The notes under the pieces: generated by a model
The model's database searches: none
Seen by the model: the letters and a program-made list of their open reading frames with translations, nothing else
What the model was told of the DNA's origin: nothing
Source: Anisodus tanguticus
Taxonomy: Eukaryota > Streptophyta > Magnoliopsida > Solanales > Solanaceae
Reading direction: 5' to 3'
DNA: 64,000 nt
Assembly: GCA_034509755.1 (NCBI GenBank)
Contig: CM067544.1
Location: 17,479,001-17,543,000 of the forward strand
Position numbers and translations under genes: made by a program
Part shown: positions 23,725 to 35,399 of the stretch, one piece after another
How positions within the stretch are numbered: the first letter of the stretch is position 1
How the letters are laid out: the number at the start of each line of letters is the position of its first letter

Positions 23725-23804
23725 GATGCGGGGAAATAAATAGTGTACACAAATTTTACTCCTACCTCATAGAAATAGAGAGGCTATTCGGATAGACGCT
23801 TGAC
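23725..23804 (+). mobile_element. Degenerate Au/SolS-type SINE fragment
   Basis: TAGTGTACACAAATTTTACT, then CCTACCTCATAGAAATAGAG, then AGGCTATTCGGATAGACGC reproduce, with mutations, the same SINE body as at 1465-1555. No tail or TSD was seen. It lies in the promoter-proximal region of the HD-ZIP IV gene. Confidence 0.6.
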
Positions 23805-23975
23805 AAATAAATCATTTCAAGGCAGAATTTTCCAACATAAACTCAAATTAATACACATATCTAAGAGTGAGAACATAAAATAAGTTGTTTCACCATATCC
23901 CTGCACAAGAAATTTAAACACACACTCTCTTCTTTCTCTCTCTTCAACAATATCATTAACACCACCTCCCTCCCG

Positions 23976-23998
23976 CCATTAAATGCTATTGCATTAAC
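23976..23998 (+). promoter_or_regulatory. Candidate HD-ZIP IV binding palindrome upstream of the HD-ZIP IV gene
   Basis: CCATTAAATGC at 23976-23986 matches the HD-ZIP IV target palindrome GCATTAAATGC at 10 of 11 positions, and a second half-site GCATTAA follows at 23991. ATML1/PDF2-type proteins are known to bind such sites and L1 boxes, including in their own promoters. The site is in or just upstream of a CT-rich tract (24000-24110) typical of plant 5' leaders. Its function here is inferred. Confidence 0.5.
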
Positions 23999-24474
23999 TC
24001 CTTTCATATTCTTATCTATCCACCTCTCCATTTTCTTCCCTTTCTTCTCCCATATTCTCATCTTCAATTCTCTTTCTCTTTCTTTCTTTCTTCTTCTTCC
24101 TTTTCCCTCAAGAATAATTCTTCTTAAAATTCTACTCATAAGAAAGTTGTATTTTCAACACATAAAAAAGAAAACCTGGTTTTCTAGTTTTGTACCTACT
24201 TTTTTTTTTGCTTGAAAACTTAGATCTAACCCTAAAACTTCAAGATTCGTTAATCATAAAGAATTCGATTCAGACGTAGAATACATATCGAAAAGTTTTC
24301 GCGAGGGTACGTGTGTATTTATTTTTTGCTTCAAGGCTTCAAAGACTAAGTTATATGCTTCAGTGTGTCTTTTTTTTTTGAGAATTTTCTAAGTTTTACT
24401 TGTTCAAAAAATTAAGTTTCTTTGATTTCTTACTTTGACTAATGATTTTTTTTGGTCCGTTATATTTTTTGCAG

Positions 24475-24864
24475 AATGAGAATTATGAGTGAAGTTGGAT
24501 TCTACCGAAATATTAGTGGACGTTATCTGAGGATAATAACTTAAGTCAAAAAATAAAAATTAAGGCAGTGTGTTTGGGTTCTCACAGTGTCAACTCTGAT
24601 TTTGTTTTTTTCCTAAAAATTTCTCATTTTTAGTCCTTTTTTTGGCAAATCAAAACAGACAGGAGAGAGAGAAAAAAATAAAGAAGTCTTCAAAAAAAAA
24701 AAATCTTCAGACACAGACAAAAAAAAAAATGAAACTACAACTCAAAGTTATATAAAAAAGAAAGACAAAAAGGAGAAGTCTTTCTAGGGTTTGCATTTGC
24801 AAGCTTTATATTAATGATGGCATATGAATTTTGTGTTTTCTTAAAAAGCTCAAATTCAAGAAAA
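24475..24864 (+). other. Probable 5' UTR exon of the HD-ZIP IV gene with upstream ORFs
   Basis: A strong acceptor (TATTTTTTGCAG, ending 24474) and a consensus donor (AAAA then GTAAGT at 24865) bound this segment. The next acceptor, TTTTTTACAG ending 25171, leads into the first coding exon. A further leader exon probably ends near 24306 (AGG then GTACGT). The exon contains three uORFs: 24476-24544 (22 codons plus stop), 24729-24755 (8 codons plus stop), and one starting 24814 that crosses the splice and stops at 25184-25186 (21 codons plus stop), 39 nt before the main AUG. The exon structure is inferred from splice signals only. Confidence 0.55.
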
Positions 24865-25225
24865 GTAAGTCATTTGAACCATCACTTGAGTAACTCTTCA
24901 TATTCTTCTACGTTTATCATATCTAGCATTCAGAGTTTGACTCCTTTAGATACTGTTTTCGCAGCCCGCATAGCTTTTCATCTTCATTTGCATTTCTAAA
25001 GATCTCTTTTCGACGTTATGAGTTCTGATATGATAATAAAGTTACACAGATCATAAAAATCGTGTATTTACGGAGGAAAAAAATAGAATCCAACTTTTTT
25101 TGTCCACCTTTATAGTAATTATTAGTACTAATGTTACAATTATTGTTTTTGTTGTTTTATGTTTTTTACAGGTAACAGATCCATAGCTTATCAAGAAGGA
25201 TATATTATTATACTTATAAGTGAAA

Positions 25226-28200
25226 ATGTTTCAGCCAAATATGTTTGAGAGCCACCATCATCTACTTGATATGTCACATAAATCACCAGAAAATGAGTTG
25301 GATTTAATTCGAGATGATGAATTTGAGAGCAAATCAATGACTGATATGATGGAAAATCCTTCTGGTGATGATAAAGATCCTAATCAACGTCCCAATAAGA
25401 AGAAACGTTATCACCGGCATACGCAACAACAAATTCAAGAAATGGAATCGTAAGCACTCTTATATGTAGTAATTTATATATATTGACAGTGTAAAGAAAT
25501 TATCATTGTATTATTCAAGCCTTTTTTGGACATAGTAGTTTTTCCCTTTTTTCAAAAATAGTTTTTGGTTGTACATTTGAATGTTTTTTTTTGGTTAGTT
25601 TTTAAAGATGAGTTATTCAAGTTTGAGATAACTAGTTTGGACCTCTCACAAAATTTCAACTTATTTTTCAAGTAATATACATGCTCAGACACTAACTTTA
25701 ACTTTCAAATAATATTTTCTAAAAATATTTTCAAAATATTATTTGAAGATGAGTCCTTTGACCTCATTTTAATGAAATTATATGTTCAAACGCCTTAATA
25801 TTTTGTACTAGTAGTAGATTGTTGTGGTTTATTTCAGGTATAACAAGTTCATCTTATTATAGGTGGGGGGGCTGATAGTATAAATATTCTTTTATATTGT
25901 CTAAAGAATGAGAGACTACCCCATTAATTTGGTTGAATTAACAAAAAATCACAAAATATATTTTTTTGTTTCCAGTTTTTTCAAAGAGTGTCCTCATCCA
26001 GATGATAAACAAAGAAAAGAACTTGGAAAAAGATTGACGTTAGAGCCTTTGCAAGTGAAATTTTGGTTCCAGAACAAGCGAACTCAAATGAAGGTGAGAC
26101 CATTTTATTCTTAGTCAATTTCCCACACGGCCCTGAGAACGGAGAAATTCCTAGTAAATCCTCTCCTTAGCTTCTGTAAAACAACTTTTACTACTACTTA
26201 AGATCACTTAATTGTATTTTTCAAACGCTTAAACTCGTCAACTCTCTAAAATATATACTTTTGGCGTTCCAGAAACTTAGCCAAACAGATTATTAGTCAC
26301 ATTTTCAGTGAGCTGACAGTCTAAATTGTATTTTTTACACGGTTCGTGTGTAACAAATTTTATAGAGCTTTAAATGCCTACATTAATGAGTAATATATTG
26401 TAAGATTTATACCCATTAAGAGGAGCCGTTGGAAAATAAAAAAATGGGGCTGATTGAGTGGTCTTGTATTTATTGCAGGCTCAACATGAACGCCATGAGA
26501 ACTCACAATTAAGGGCTGAAAATGAGAAGCTTCGTGCTGAGAATATAAGGTATAAAGAAGCCCTTGGCAATGCTACTTGTCCAAATTGTGGAGGGCCTGC
26601 TGCCATTGGTGAAATGTCATTTGACGAGCAGCATTTGAGGATTGAGAACGCTCGTCTTAGAGAAGAGGTATTACAATATGAATTAGTATGCATGCGTAGG
26701 CGATTTCAGAATTTAAAATCGTATAATCTTATCTCGACATTGATATTTTAGTGATATTTTACATTTATATCTATCTATGTTCCATCTCAAATATAAATTC
26801 CGTGTTTAGGTGAACACAACTTCTTAATTATCAGCTATATGTACTACATCTCACCTGTTTTTGGCTAAGGGGATTAAAAGTATAAAGACGTAAACTTACA
26901 AAGAAGCTAAGAGGTTTAACATTCCCTATAGACAAAAATAAAATTAATGTTGATCTTATATGTACGATATAATTTTAGTTTTCGGCAAAAGGGTTTCTAA
27001 TGACCCCCTTACGCCGCCTCATAGCTCCGCCCCTACCTCTGTCCTGTTGTATATATAGTCATTGGAGAACAACAATATTAAAGTAGCACTTGTGCCGTAA
27101 ACAGTACATCGCCCCACAATGTCACATAAATTGGGACAATGAAGTTTATTAGTGCTATACTACACAAACATTAAACCATTTTATGTTTTTGCTTTGTAAT
27201 TTTTTCAGATTGACAGAATATCTGGAATTGCTGCAAAATATGTTGGGAAACCCATGCTTACATATCCTAATCTTCCTGCTACTGGGCCAACTCGTTCACT
27301 CGATCTCGGAGTGGGAACTTTTGGGCCTCAAACAGGCCTGGTTGGAGAAATGTACAGTTCTGGTGACCTTCTTAGGTCAGTTTCAGGCCCAACTGATGCT
27401 GATAAGCCCATTATCATTGAGCTTGCTGTTGCAGCTATGGAAGAACTTATAAGAATGGCCCAAACTGGAGAGCCCTTGTGGATTACAGGCCCAGATAATT
27501 CTACTCAGACTCTATGTGAAGAGGAATATGTTCGGACTTTCCCTCGAGGGATTGGGCCTAAACCTTTGGGCCTAACATCTGAAGCCTCAAGAGAATCTGC
27601 TGTTGTTATCATGAATCATATCAATTTAGTTGAAATTTTGATGGATGTGGTAAGGGATCTTTATGGACAAGTCGCACATTTGGCTGGTCGGTCAAAATAA
27701 TGATATCTGCTGGTTAAATATACAAAACAATATATATTATATGTATAACATATGTATATTACAATTAATTTATAAAAAATATAAATTTGCCGGCTATTAT
27801 TTTGGTAAGGGGATATACATTCTAAAAAATTATTTTTCTTAATTAGAGATTTAATTGGGTGAATTCACAAATAACCACTTTGTAGCTCCTGTAATTGAAA
27901 AATAACCACTGTGGTGAAGTTTCAAATTCCACTGGTGATATTCTAGGATATTGAATGGATTTTCTAGTGGAACTTGAAATTCCATAAGAGTGGTTATTTC
28001 TTAAAAACATGACCGAAAAATTGGCCAGCCAAAGCTATTTCTTTGATTTTATACTGATTTGGTCTTCGATTATGTTTTCTAATACTAATTTTTATGTTCA
28101 ATTATAATATGGTACTGAATTCAGAACCAGTGGACAAATGTTTTTGCTGGCCTAGTATCAAGAGCATTGACCTTGGAAGTCCTATCAACTGGCATAGCTG

Positions 28201-30547
28201 GAAATTACAATGGAGCTTTGCAAGTGGTATGATTTGAATTCTACTATTTCCTCTATATTATTCTCGAGTTAACTTCTATATCCTGACATAATATTAGGTT
28301 ACTTAAAAATAACTATATGTAACTGTTCATAAAAAGTAAAATTAGTAACTTGAAAATAAGGCAAATTACTTGCCTCACTGAGTGTTACAATTTCTAGACA
28401 CTATATTCTAATTGGTGTGTCGTTTTGTTGCATTTTATTTTTAGATGACAGCCGAGTTCCAGGTTCCTTCCCCGCTCGTTCCAACTCGTGAAAACTATTT
28501 CGTGAGATATTGTAAACACCATGCTGATGGAACATGGGCTGTGGTTGATGTCTCCCTGGACAATTTGCGGCCTACTTCAGTATCGCGGGGTAGAAGAAGG
28601 CCATCTGGTTGTTTAATTCAAGAATTGCCAAATGGTTACTCTAAGGTAATGCCACACTGTATATTTCAAAAAGCTCGTAGAGGCGGATCCGATATAAAAG
28701 TTGCGGATTTGGCAGAACTCACTACTTCTTGTTCAAAACTTATGTACATATGTGAAAATTAAGTATAAGTAGAGTTAAATATATTGTTCAGAACTCACTA
28801 ATTCAACTTAGAACCAACGGTGTCTAAATTGGATCCACCAGTAGTCATAGTAAGTGTTGGAATTTTGCAGATTTATTAATTATGCTCATTTTATCCTCAG
28901 GTTACGTGGATCGAGCACGTTGAAATGGATGATAGAGCTGTCCATAATATCTACAGACCTCTTGTCAATTCAGGCCTCGCGTTTGGAGCTAAGCGTTGGG
29001 TAGCAACGTTGGACAGACAATGTGAACGACTTGCCAGTGCAATGGCTAATAACATCCCTACGGGCGATGTTGGAGGTAATATATTGTAATTTGAGATATA
29101 TTTTCTTCGAGATCACGATTTTCTAATCTATATTTTTTGCAGTCATAACAAGTCCTGAAGGCCGAAAAAGTATGTTAAAACTTGCTGAGAGGATGGTGAT
29201 GAGCTTTTGTGCCGGTGTTGGCGCCTCGACTGCTCACACATGGACTACATTATCTGGAAGTGGTGCTGATGATGTTAGGGTTATGACTAGAAAGAGCATA
29301 GATGATCCAGGGAGACCTCCTGGTATTGTCCTGAGTGCAGCCACTTCATTTTGGCTTCCAGTACCTCCGAAGAGAGTCTTCGATTTTCTCCGGGATGAGA
29401 ACTCTAGAAGTGAGGTATAAAATAAGGCAATTGCACTTCAATATACACCCGTTCTACTTCCAAGCCATCGATCATCCTCTGGTCAATGCTTTGGTTTGGT
29501 TTGGTCAGTTATTCCAATATGACACCAACTTTTCAGTTAATCTACGTCTCAATCATCTCGATTTTTCTTCGATCAGTCTTTTAAAACTTAATTGTGTCAA
29601 CAAGGTTTGCCACGTTTTATAACGATGAAATTCTTATATTCTGTTATTATCTGACTATTCATAAAATGTGCAGTGGGATATACTTTCAAACGGGGGCCTA
29701 GTTCAAGAAATGGCGCATATAGCAAATGGTCGTGATCCAGGAAACTGTGTATCTCTGCTCCGGGTTAACGTAACGTCTTCTTTGCGCATTAAACATTACT
29801 TCGATACTACTAAAAACATATGAATTTCCGATGGAAATTTCTGAGGGAGGTTCGTCAGAAATTGGCTCATCGGAATCATTTCCAAAGGACTTTCTGACGG
29901 AATTCCCATATTTTTGTCGGAAATCGCGTGTTCTTTTGGTAATGTGACATTAGACAGACCACCAAAAGACTGTAGAAACGGAAACTGTGTATCTCTGCGC
30001 CGCATTAATATAATGTCTTCTTACTTACATTGTTCATTAAACATTATTCCGGCGCTACCAAAAACATATGAATTTCCGACGAGCCAATTTCTGACGGACC
30101 TCCCTCAGATATTGGGTCGTCTGTAGCTTGAAATTCGTGTGTTTTTAGTAGCGTGACACTAGAGAGACCACTAAAAGATTGTAAATTTTGTTGCAGAGCG
30201 GAAACTCGAGCCAGAGCAACATGCTAATACTCCAAGAGAGTTCAACAGATTCAACAGGATCTTATGTTATTTACGCTCCAGTTGATATAGTCGCCATGAA
30301 TGTGGTGTTAAGTGGTGGTGACCCCGACTATGTTGCTCTACTACCATCTGGATTTGCTATACTTCCAGATGGTGGTGGAGGACTTAATAGTGGTACTGGT
30401 GGATCACTACTCACTGTTGCATTTCAGATATTAGTTGATTCTATCCCAACTTCAAAACTATCTCTTGGATCTGTTGCTACTGTTAATAGCCTCATCAAAT
30501 GCACTGTTGAAAGGATTAAAACTGCTGTAGCCTGTGACAATGCATGA
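25226..30547 (+). CDS. PDF2/ATML1-like: HD-ZIP IV homeodomain-leucine zipper-START transcription factor, ATML1/PDF2 type (10 coding exons)
   Basis: Nuclear transcription factor of the class that sets epidermal (L1) identity and binds L1-box-type sites. Coding exons: 25226-25449, 25976-26093, 26479-26667, 27209-27649, 28125-28226, 28445-28645, 28901-29075, 29143-29414, 29674-29769, 30197-30547. All introns are GT-AG, and the parts join to 2169 nt, i.e. 722 residues and TGA, with no break. The N-terminus MFQPNMFESHHH fits the clade. Homeodomain residues 57-114 contain KFWFQNKRTQMK. The zipper-loop-zipper 115-180 has CPNCGG with C148 and C151. START covers about 242-468, followed by the conserved C-terminal region to 722. 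The ATG at 25226 was chosen by this homology; GTG at 25220 is not a plausible plant start. It is slightly shorter than Arabidopsis PDF2/ATML1, mainly after ILPDG near residue 665. Solanaceae have several paralogues (including Woolly-like), so exact orthology is open. Confidence 0.95.
27900..28001. mobile_element. Small foldback MITE in HD-ZIP IV intron 4
   Basis: Arms of about 36 bp (AAATAACCACTGTGG… at 27900-27935 and the complement ending …GTGGTTATTTCT near 28000) form an imperfect hairpin with a ~30-nt AT-rich loop. It sits in the intron between 27650 and 28124, away from both splice sites, and has no coding capacity. Confidence 0.65.
29739..30180 (+). repeat. Tandem duplication of an exon end, donor site and palindromic MITE in HD-ZIP IV intron 9
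   Basis: The 3' end of exon 9 with the first intron bases (GGAAACTGTGTATCTCTG at 29739-29756 onward) recurs about 240 bp downstream at 29979-29996, followed in both units by GTCTTCTT, ATTAAACATTA and AAAACATATGAATTTCC. In the second unit the donor is dead: AACGTAACG has become AATATAATG. Each unit ends in self-complementary text with TTTCTGACGG and GTCGGAAAT blocks, similar to CACTA-type MITE ends. The true acceptor (TTGTTGCAG, ending 30196) lies after the second unit. Confidence 0.75.
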
Positions 30548-31520
30548 TGAAAATATAAGGTAAGTCATTTCCTATTTTTACATATTGAAATTATATATAC
30601 TGGCAGGGTAAATTTTGAAGTTAAATCAACACATTCTTTTATGAATTGGATTTAAGCTAAATATACTGAAATTGTAAGGATTGCCACACTATTAGTGTAG
30701 TTTAATCTGCAATAGAATGTTAGTTGCCATTTTTCGAAGTTACTCATTAATGCTTATCAGTGAGATTTACTTGTATCTTCCTTATAAGTGACTTGATTGT
30801 ATGACTATTATTACGGTTTCAATGTAGCTTCTATCACCCACAGTGTTACACGGTCATATAAGTGGATCAATAACTTGAAAAATAAGGCAGACGACAAGCT
30901 ACAACATGTTAAATTACACTTATAATATGCATATTTTTTTTACATTATTAGTGTATCTAAGTTAAATCCCTAATTACATAGTCTATTTATGGGGGTTCAT
31001 AAGTTCCACTTTTTTTTATTTAGTTTCCAATATAATGCATGTTAATGATCTGTCTTTACTGCAATTAATTTGAAGGATGGAGGAGTAAAGATGGATGAGT
31101 TTACTCAAATTATATATGTTGGGAGGCAAAGTGAAGGAGTCAAGAACGAACCTCAAAGTAATCCTTGCTAGCTATATGGCATTTGTTTGGCTAAAAAATA
31201 GAAGCAAAATTGGAATTTTGCCAGCATGCAAGTGTAATAGGTTCGGGTATTGACTTCCCAAGTGAGTGATGAGACTTTTGATATGTAAACCAAACAAGGC
31301 CTTCTGGCATTTGATGATCAAGCTCCAAAATTTGTCAAAATTGAAGCTAATTATGTTGTAGTAGCTAGCATTTTGTACTTTTATTATGTGTTTTCAGAGA
31401 GGTACTGGGTTCTGTTTCTGTTGGCGACATGCTTGGTCCCGATTAATTTTGGGGTATTTAGTTTGACTTTGTAAGCTTAGTGTTTTCCTAACAAAATTCA
31501 TAGAGTTCTTTCATTTCAAT
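30548..31520 (+). other. 3' UTR region of the HD-ZIP IV gene, possibly with an intron
   Basis: Directly after the stop, AAG then GTAAGT (30560) is a consensus donor. Possible acceptors are GTGTTTTCAG (ending about 31398) or a weaker AG near 31074. Inverted 8-9 nt blocks TTTGTTTGG (near 31182) and CCAAACAA (near 31289) could pair in the RNA. Conserved 3' UTR structures have been reported for HD-ZIP IV genes. Poly-A signal not certain; A-rich text near 31515-31525. Confidence 0.4.
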
Positions 31521-31539
31521 AGAAGGTTGTGAGTACATC

Positions 31540-33688
31540 TTCATGTTCCTTTCTGGTGCACAAAATTGTACTAGCTTGTTAAAGCCAATGGAAACCATCA
31601 ACCTTTTCGCCAATAATAACAATTACTATGCCGCAATCCCAAACTGAAAGAACATAATCTAAGTGAGTAAATACGAAATTCAGAGAAAATAAAAAGGGAT
31701 GATGAAATTGTTAGGAGTAAAAGAATTGCACCCCCTTCATTTTGTCCTTGTTGATCGAGAAATAAGAGTCGGTTTGAACGTTACGTTGGATACTTTATGC
31801 ACCGCAACCTGTTTATTCAATAAGAAACTTAATGTTCTCTGAATTGAAATGTTATCTCAAGTGTTATACATAACACTGACTTAATTGATACGAATTTTCA
31901 ATCACACCCTTACTTTGTGGGAAACTTATTATTCTCTTGGAATTTTTTGAAGTGGAATAAATATCACATTACCGGTGAATTTATCACCATCTCTGAATTC
32001 GCTATCTCAAATCACACATACATATTCTCTTTAACTGAAAATATGGAGTATTTTTATGCCTATTTCCCTAAATCATTCTAATTTTATAAAAAAAATCCTA
32101 ATTCTTGAAATTCTGGCCAAATATATGCCAAATTACTCATAGTCAATAATTCAAAATATTGGATCATTGCAACTGAAGTATATTTTACCCTTCTTGATAA
32201 CTTTCCAGGAAATGGAAATATAATGTTACTGATAGTAAAGTTGAAAATGTAACGTCTCTTCTCATGATGTGAATTTATTACCATTAGGAGGAAACTATGA
32301 ATATGACTGACACCCTAAATTTAATTGGTATCAAGCATTCAGTCATAATTTAATAAGCTGTGAGTTGTTCAGTAAGACAGAGGTATCCTTGTGGTTCCCA
32401 TTTCTGGCTCATCTAAAGTGAACATTCAATACTAATTAAATCACAAACAAGTTCAATTTAGTAAGTATATATTCTATTTGCGGACAGCGTAAAAGTTTCT
32501 TACATTGTCATGTCAATTAAAAGGTTATAAGTGAGCAGGGACTGAGCTATCCTTGTTCATGAAGAGTCGACACCCTTTCATTGAAAAACTATATTGTGTT
32601 GATAGGTCGATTTTTCTATGTATATATATTATATGTCGAATTCTAGACTTCTTCATAAATGTACATTTTTATATTATGAATTTTTCTAATGAAAATCCTG
32701 GCTCCACTGCTACGAGTAACTACCGATAAATAAATGATATTAGTAAACGGGATAACAAGGCAAATAACCTATTATAGCAAGTTAAAGTTCCTGATAGAAT
32801 AATAAATTCATTATGAGTTGATATTAAGTCTAATACATGTACGTAATGTGGAGCCTAATTGCAAAATTTGCCAAGATTGTAAAGCTAACAAATTACTTGA
32901 ATATGTAATAGTAGTTGACAAATTAAACACTAGAACACCCCTTCTACAAATTGTTAATGACTTGTCATTGGGGTATTTTGACTTTTGATTCAGAATACCT
33001 AAAGTGCTAATTTGCTATGGACAAATCCTAAACAACCCGTAAAAGAAGTGTGCATTAGTCAACTAAAGTTGGTTAGGGCTTGAAATTGTAAAACTTGCTC
33101 CCAACTAATTTATAGTATACATTACAGCTTAATATGGTTAAATATATAACTGAGGTAAAAGCTAAAAACTTACTCGCATTCGGTATTTATCTCACACCAA
33201 TAAACACAAGACGTGTTCCATTCATACACACATTTATCATTTAATCATAATTAATTCGTATATTTTTACTTTAATTTTTCACTATTAAGATTAAATTGTT
33301 TGATTTGGTGTAAACGTTGTGGGTTGGTATATAGAACGTAGGTGTGTGTGAATAAAGACCACATTGAGAGTGGAAAAGAAAATAAAACTACTTATAAGGT
33401 ACCTTAAATACTCGTAATTATAATTATGTGATGATCTTTTGAGAAGAATTGTGTTGTTTGGCACAATTTTAAGAGCATCTTTGAGCTAGTTTAGCTCAAT
33501 AGCTAGTATCAAGGCCAATGGTCGGTGAGACAAGTATGGTAATGGCGGAGTGATGCGTGAGGCCGGACTTTGTGCCTTTACCCATCTACAAGCTAGATTG
33601 TTACTTTTTCCCATAATTTTGAAGACGCATACATAAAAAAGAAGTCACTGAGTTTTGATAGCTATAAATACTCGGTGAATGTGGGTGG
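31540..33688. other. Intergenic DNA downstream of the HD-ZIP IV gene
   Basis: No exon or RNA gene was recognised. It is AT-rich, with one candidate MITE (32537-32712). Confidence 0.45.
32537..32712. mobile_element. Candidate hAT-like MITE
   Basis: Starts CAGGGACTGAGCTA and ends TCCTGGCTCCACTG, whose complement is CAGTGGAGCCAGGA. This type of terminus (CAGGGGCGGAGCTAG-like) is common on small hAT derivatives in Solanaceae. No convincing 8-bp duplication was found, so the call is tentative. Confidence 0.4.
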
Positions 33689-33693
33689 CACAA

Positions 33694-34769
33694 TGTTGGA
33701 TATGTAAAGCAGTATGGGAAGTAAATAAATATTACATGTGTTCGAAAGGATAAACAAACAAGCCAATATTCAGAACTGTTGCAAGCTTGTTGACTCTTGA
33801 ATCTTGATAATCTGAAATCAAGAAACACTAAATCTAGATTGTTACAACTGTGGCTGAGTTGAGAAATGACTCTCTGTCTTTAAGAATAGATTGCCCCGTA
33901 TATATGCTTTTACGTTAACGAGCAATAGTCTCCCAAGATAAAACAACAACTAATCAACACTACAAAGCAAATAGGTTGATTCTGACGAAGAAAACAAAAC
34001 ATGAAACGACTTGCTGAAGAACGGAAAAAGAAGGAAGAGTTTTGAGTTTTCTGTTCACTATTTGTGGACAAAATTTCAGTTGTTCTCTTCTGTTTTTGTC
34101 TATGTATTATAATGTATATTTTCGTCTCTGCAATTGAGCCAAAAGGCTCCAATAGATAGCATAAGGGGAGACTTCTCAACTGCCAAGTAATGGTTGTTTA
34201 TGGCCATTGAAGTAGGGAGTTAATCAGCCAAGTAATGGTTGTTTATGGCTATTTGCCTTCCGTCGTTCCCAATTTCATCTTTTCAGAAACTCCAGGGACC
34301 AAACTGTAAATATTAAATAATTTGGGAGTCTATTAGAAGAAGCCCAGGCCCAAGGCCCATGACCTGTGACCCGTGACCCAAGCCCGAACCGGACGGGATG
34401 AGCGGGCGGCGGCAGCGCGCGTGTAGGCTTAGCCTCTAGGTCCTCCATACTTCAAACACATGAGTTACCCCTTGGGGTCCCAAACCCTTAGCCAATTTTG
34501 AGACTTATAAAGAGAACAATTCTTCATTTTCCCACCGATGTGGTAGATTTGTCCCACACCATATTTCCATGCCTCAAACACCTTACTTCATGGATCAATA
34601 TCTCTTTCATTTCTCAATGAAATTTGACGATATTTGGCTCTACGGTCATCTACTCACTTAGTAGATTATGCACGTGTGAAGAAACAAAGCCTCCAATATG
34701 CGGAACCATAATGTTTAAGTCATTAAATACGGGTGGACGCACCTCCCCACCAAAGGCAAATTTCCAACA
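33694..34769 (-). repeat. 3' LTR of element 2 (LTR type A)
   Basis: Starts TGTTGGATATGTAAAGC and ends AATTTCCAACA as written. About 95 bp shorter than its partner because the CCAAGTAATGG repeat block near 34180-34250 is reduced. Confidence 0.9.
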
Positions 34770-35399
34770 ATCCCCTCTTGAAAGAGATTTTGGCACACAC
34801 ACAAGGTGCCTACTTTCAGCAATCTTTCCGCGAAAGAATATTGCATCAAGAGAGGTAACTTCTGCTTTGAACCTTCCCTAGTTGAATACCACCGGACGTA
34901 CTTACTGCGCGGTGAACGTGATGTCTTGAACCATAAGTGTTTAGTGTAAGCCAAGACAATGATACCAACACAATAACTCTCCTTATTCATTTTCTTCTTA
35001 TTGTTTTATCCGTTGTGGTCGTGGACACACTTAGATTCTTAAGTGCGTTCATTTGAGGCGGCATGTCCTCACACTTAAGTAGGTGATCTCCTATAAGGTA
35101 TCCTGCTATACCCCCACTTCACAAGTGTTAGGAATCATTAAAAGTTTCACCAACCTTAACCTCAACCGTTTGAGGATCGTTAAAGGTTTGGAAGCTTAAC
35201 CTTTACCACCATGCATGTAGAACTTTAATTTCTATCGCGGGAACAACTTTGGATTCATGTTTCCCTACAGAAATCATCATCCGAAGTGCTCTTGCTTCAA
35301 TCGAAGTTCTCAACTGAACCTTTGCAGCTTAGTTTTCCCATTGAACCAAATTCTTGGGATCTCCAGTCAGTATGGTTGGGTTACCACTGCGAAGGTTCG

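Noticed and set aside
23861..24139. 92-codon minus-strand frame rich in Arg/Glu/Lys
   Set aside because: It is the antisense of the CT-rich leader of the HD-ZIP IV gene, and its composition comes from the pyrimidine tract.
25220..25225. Earlier GTG start for the HD-ZIP IV protein
   Set aside because: Plant nuclear genes start at ATG, and the ATG at 25226 gives the conserved MFQPNMFES start of the clade.
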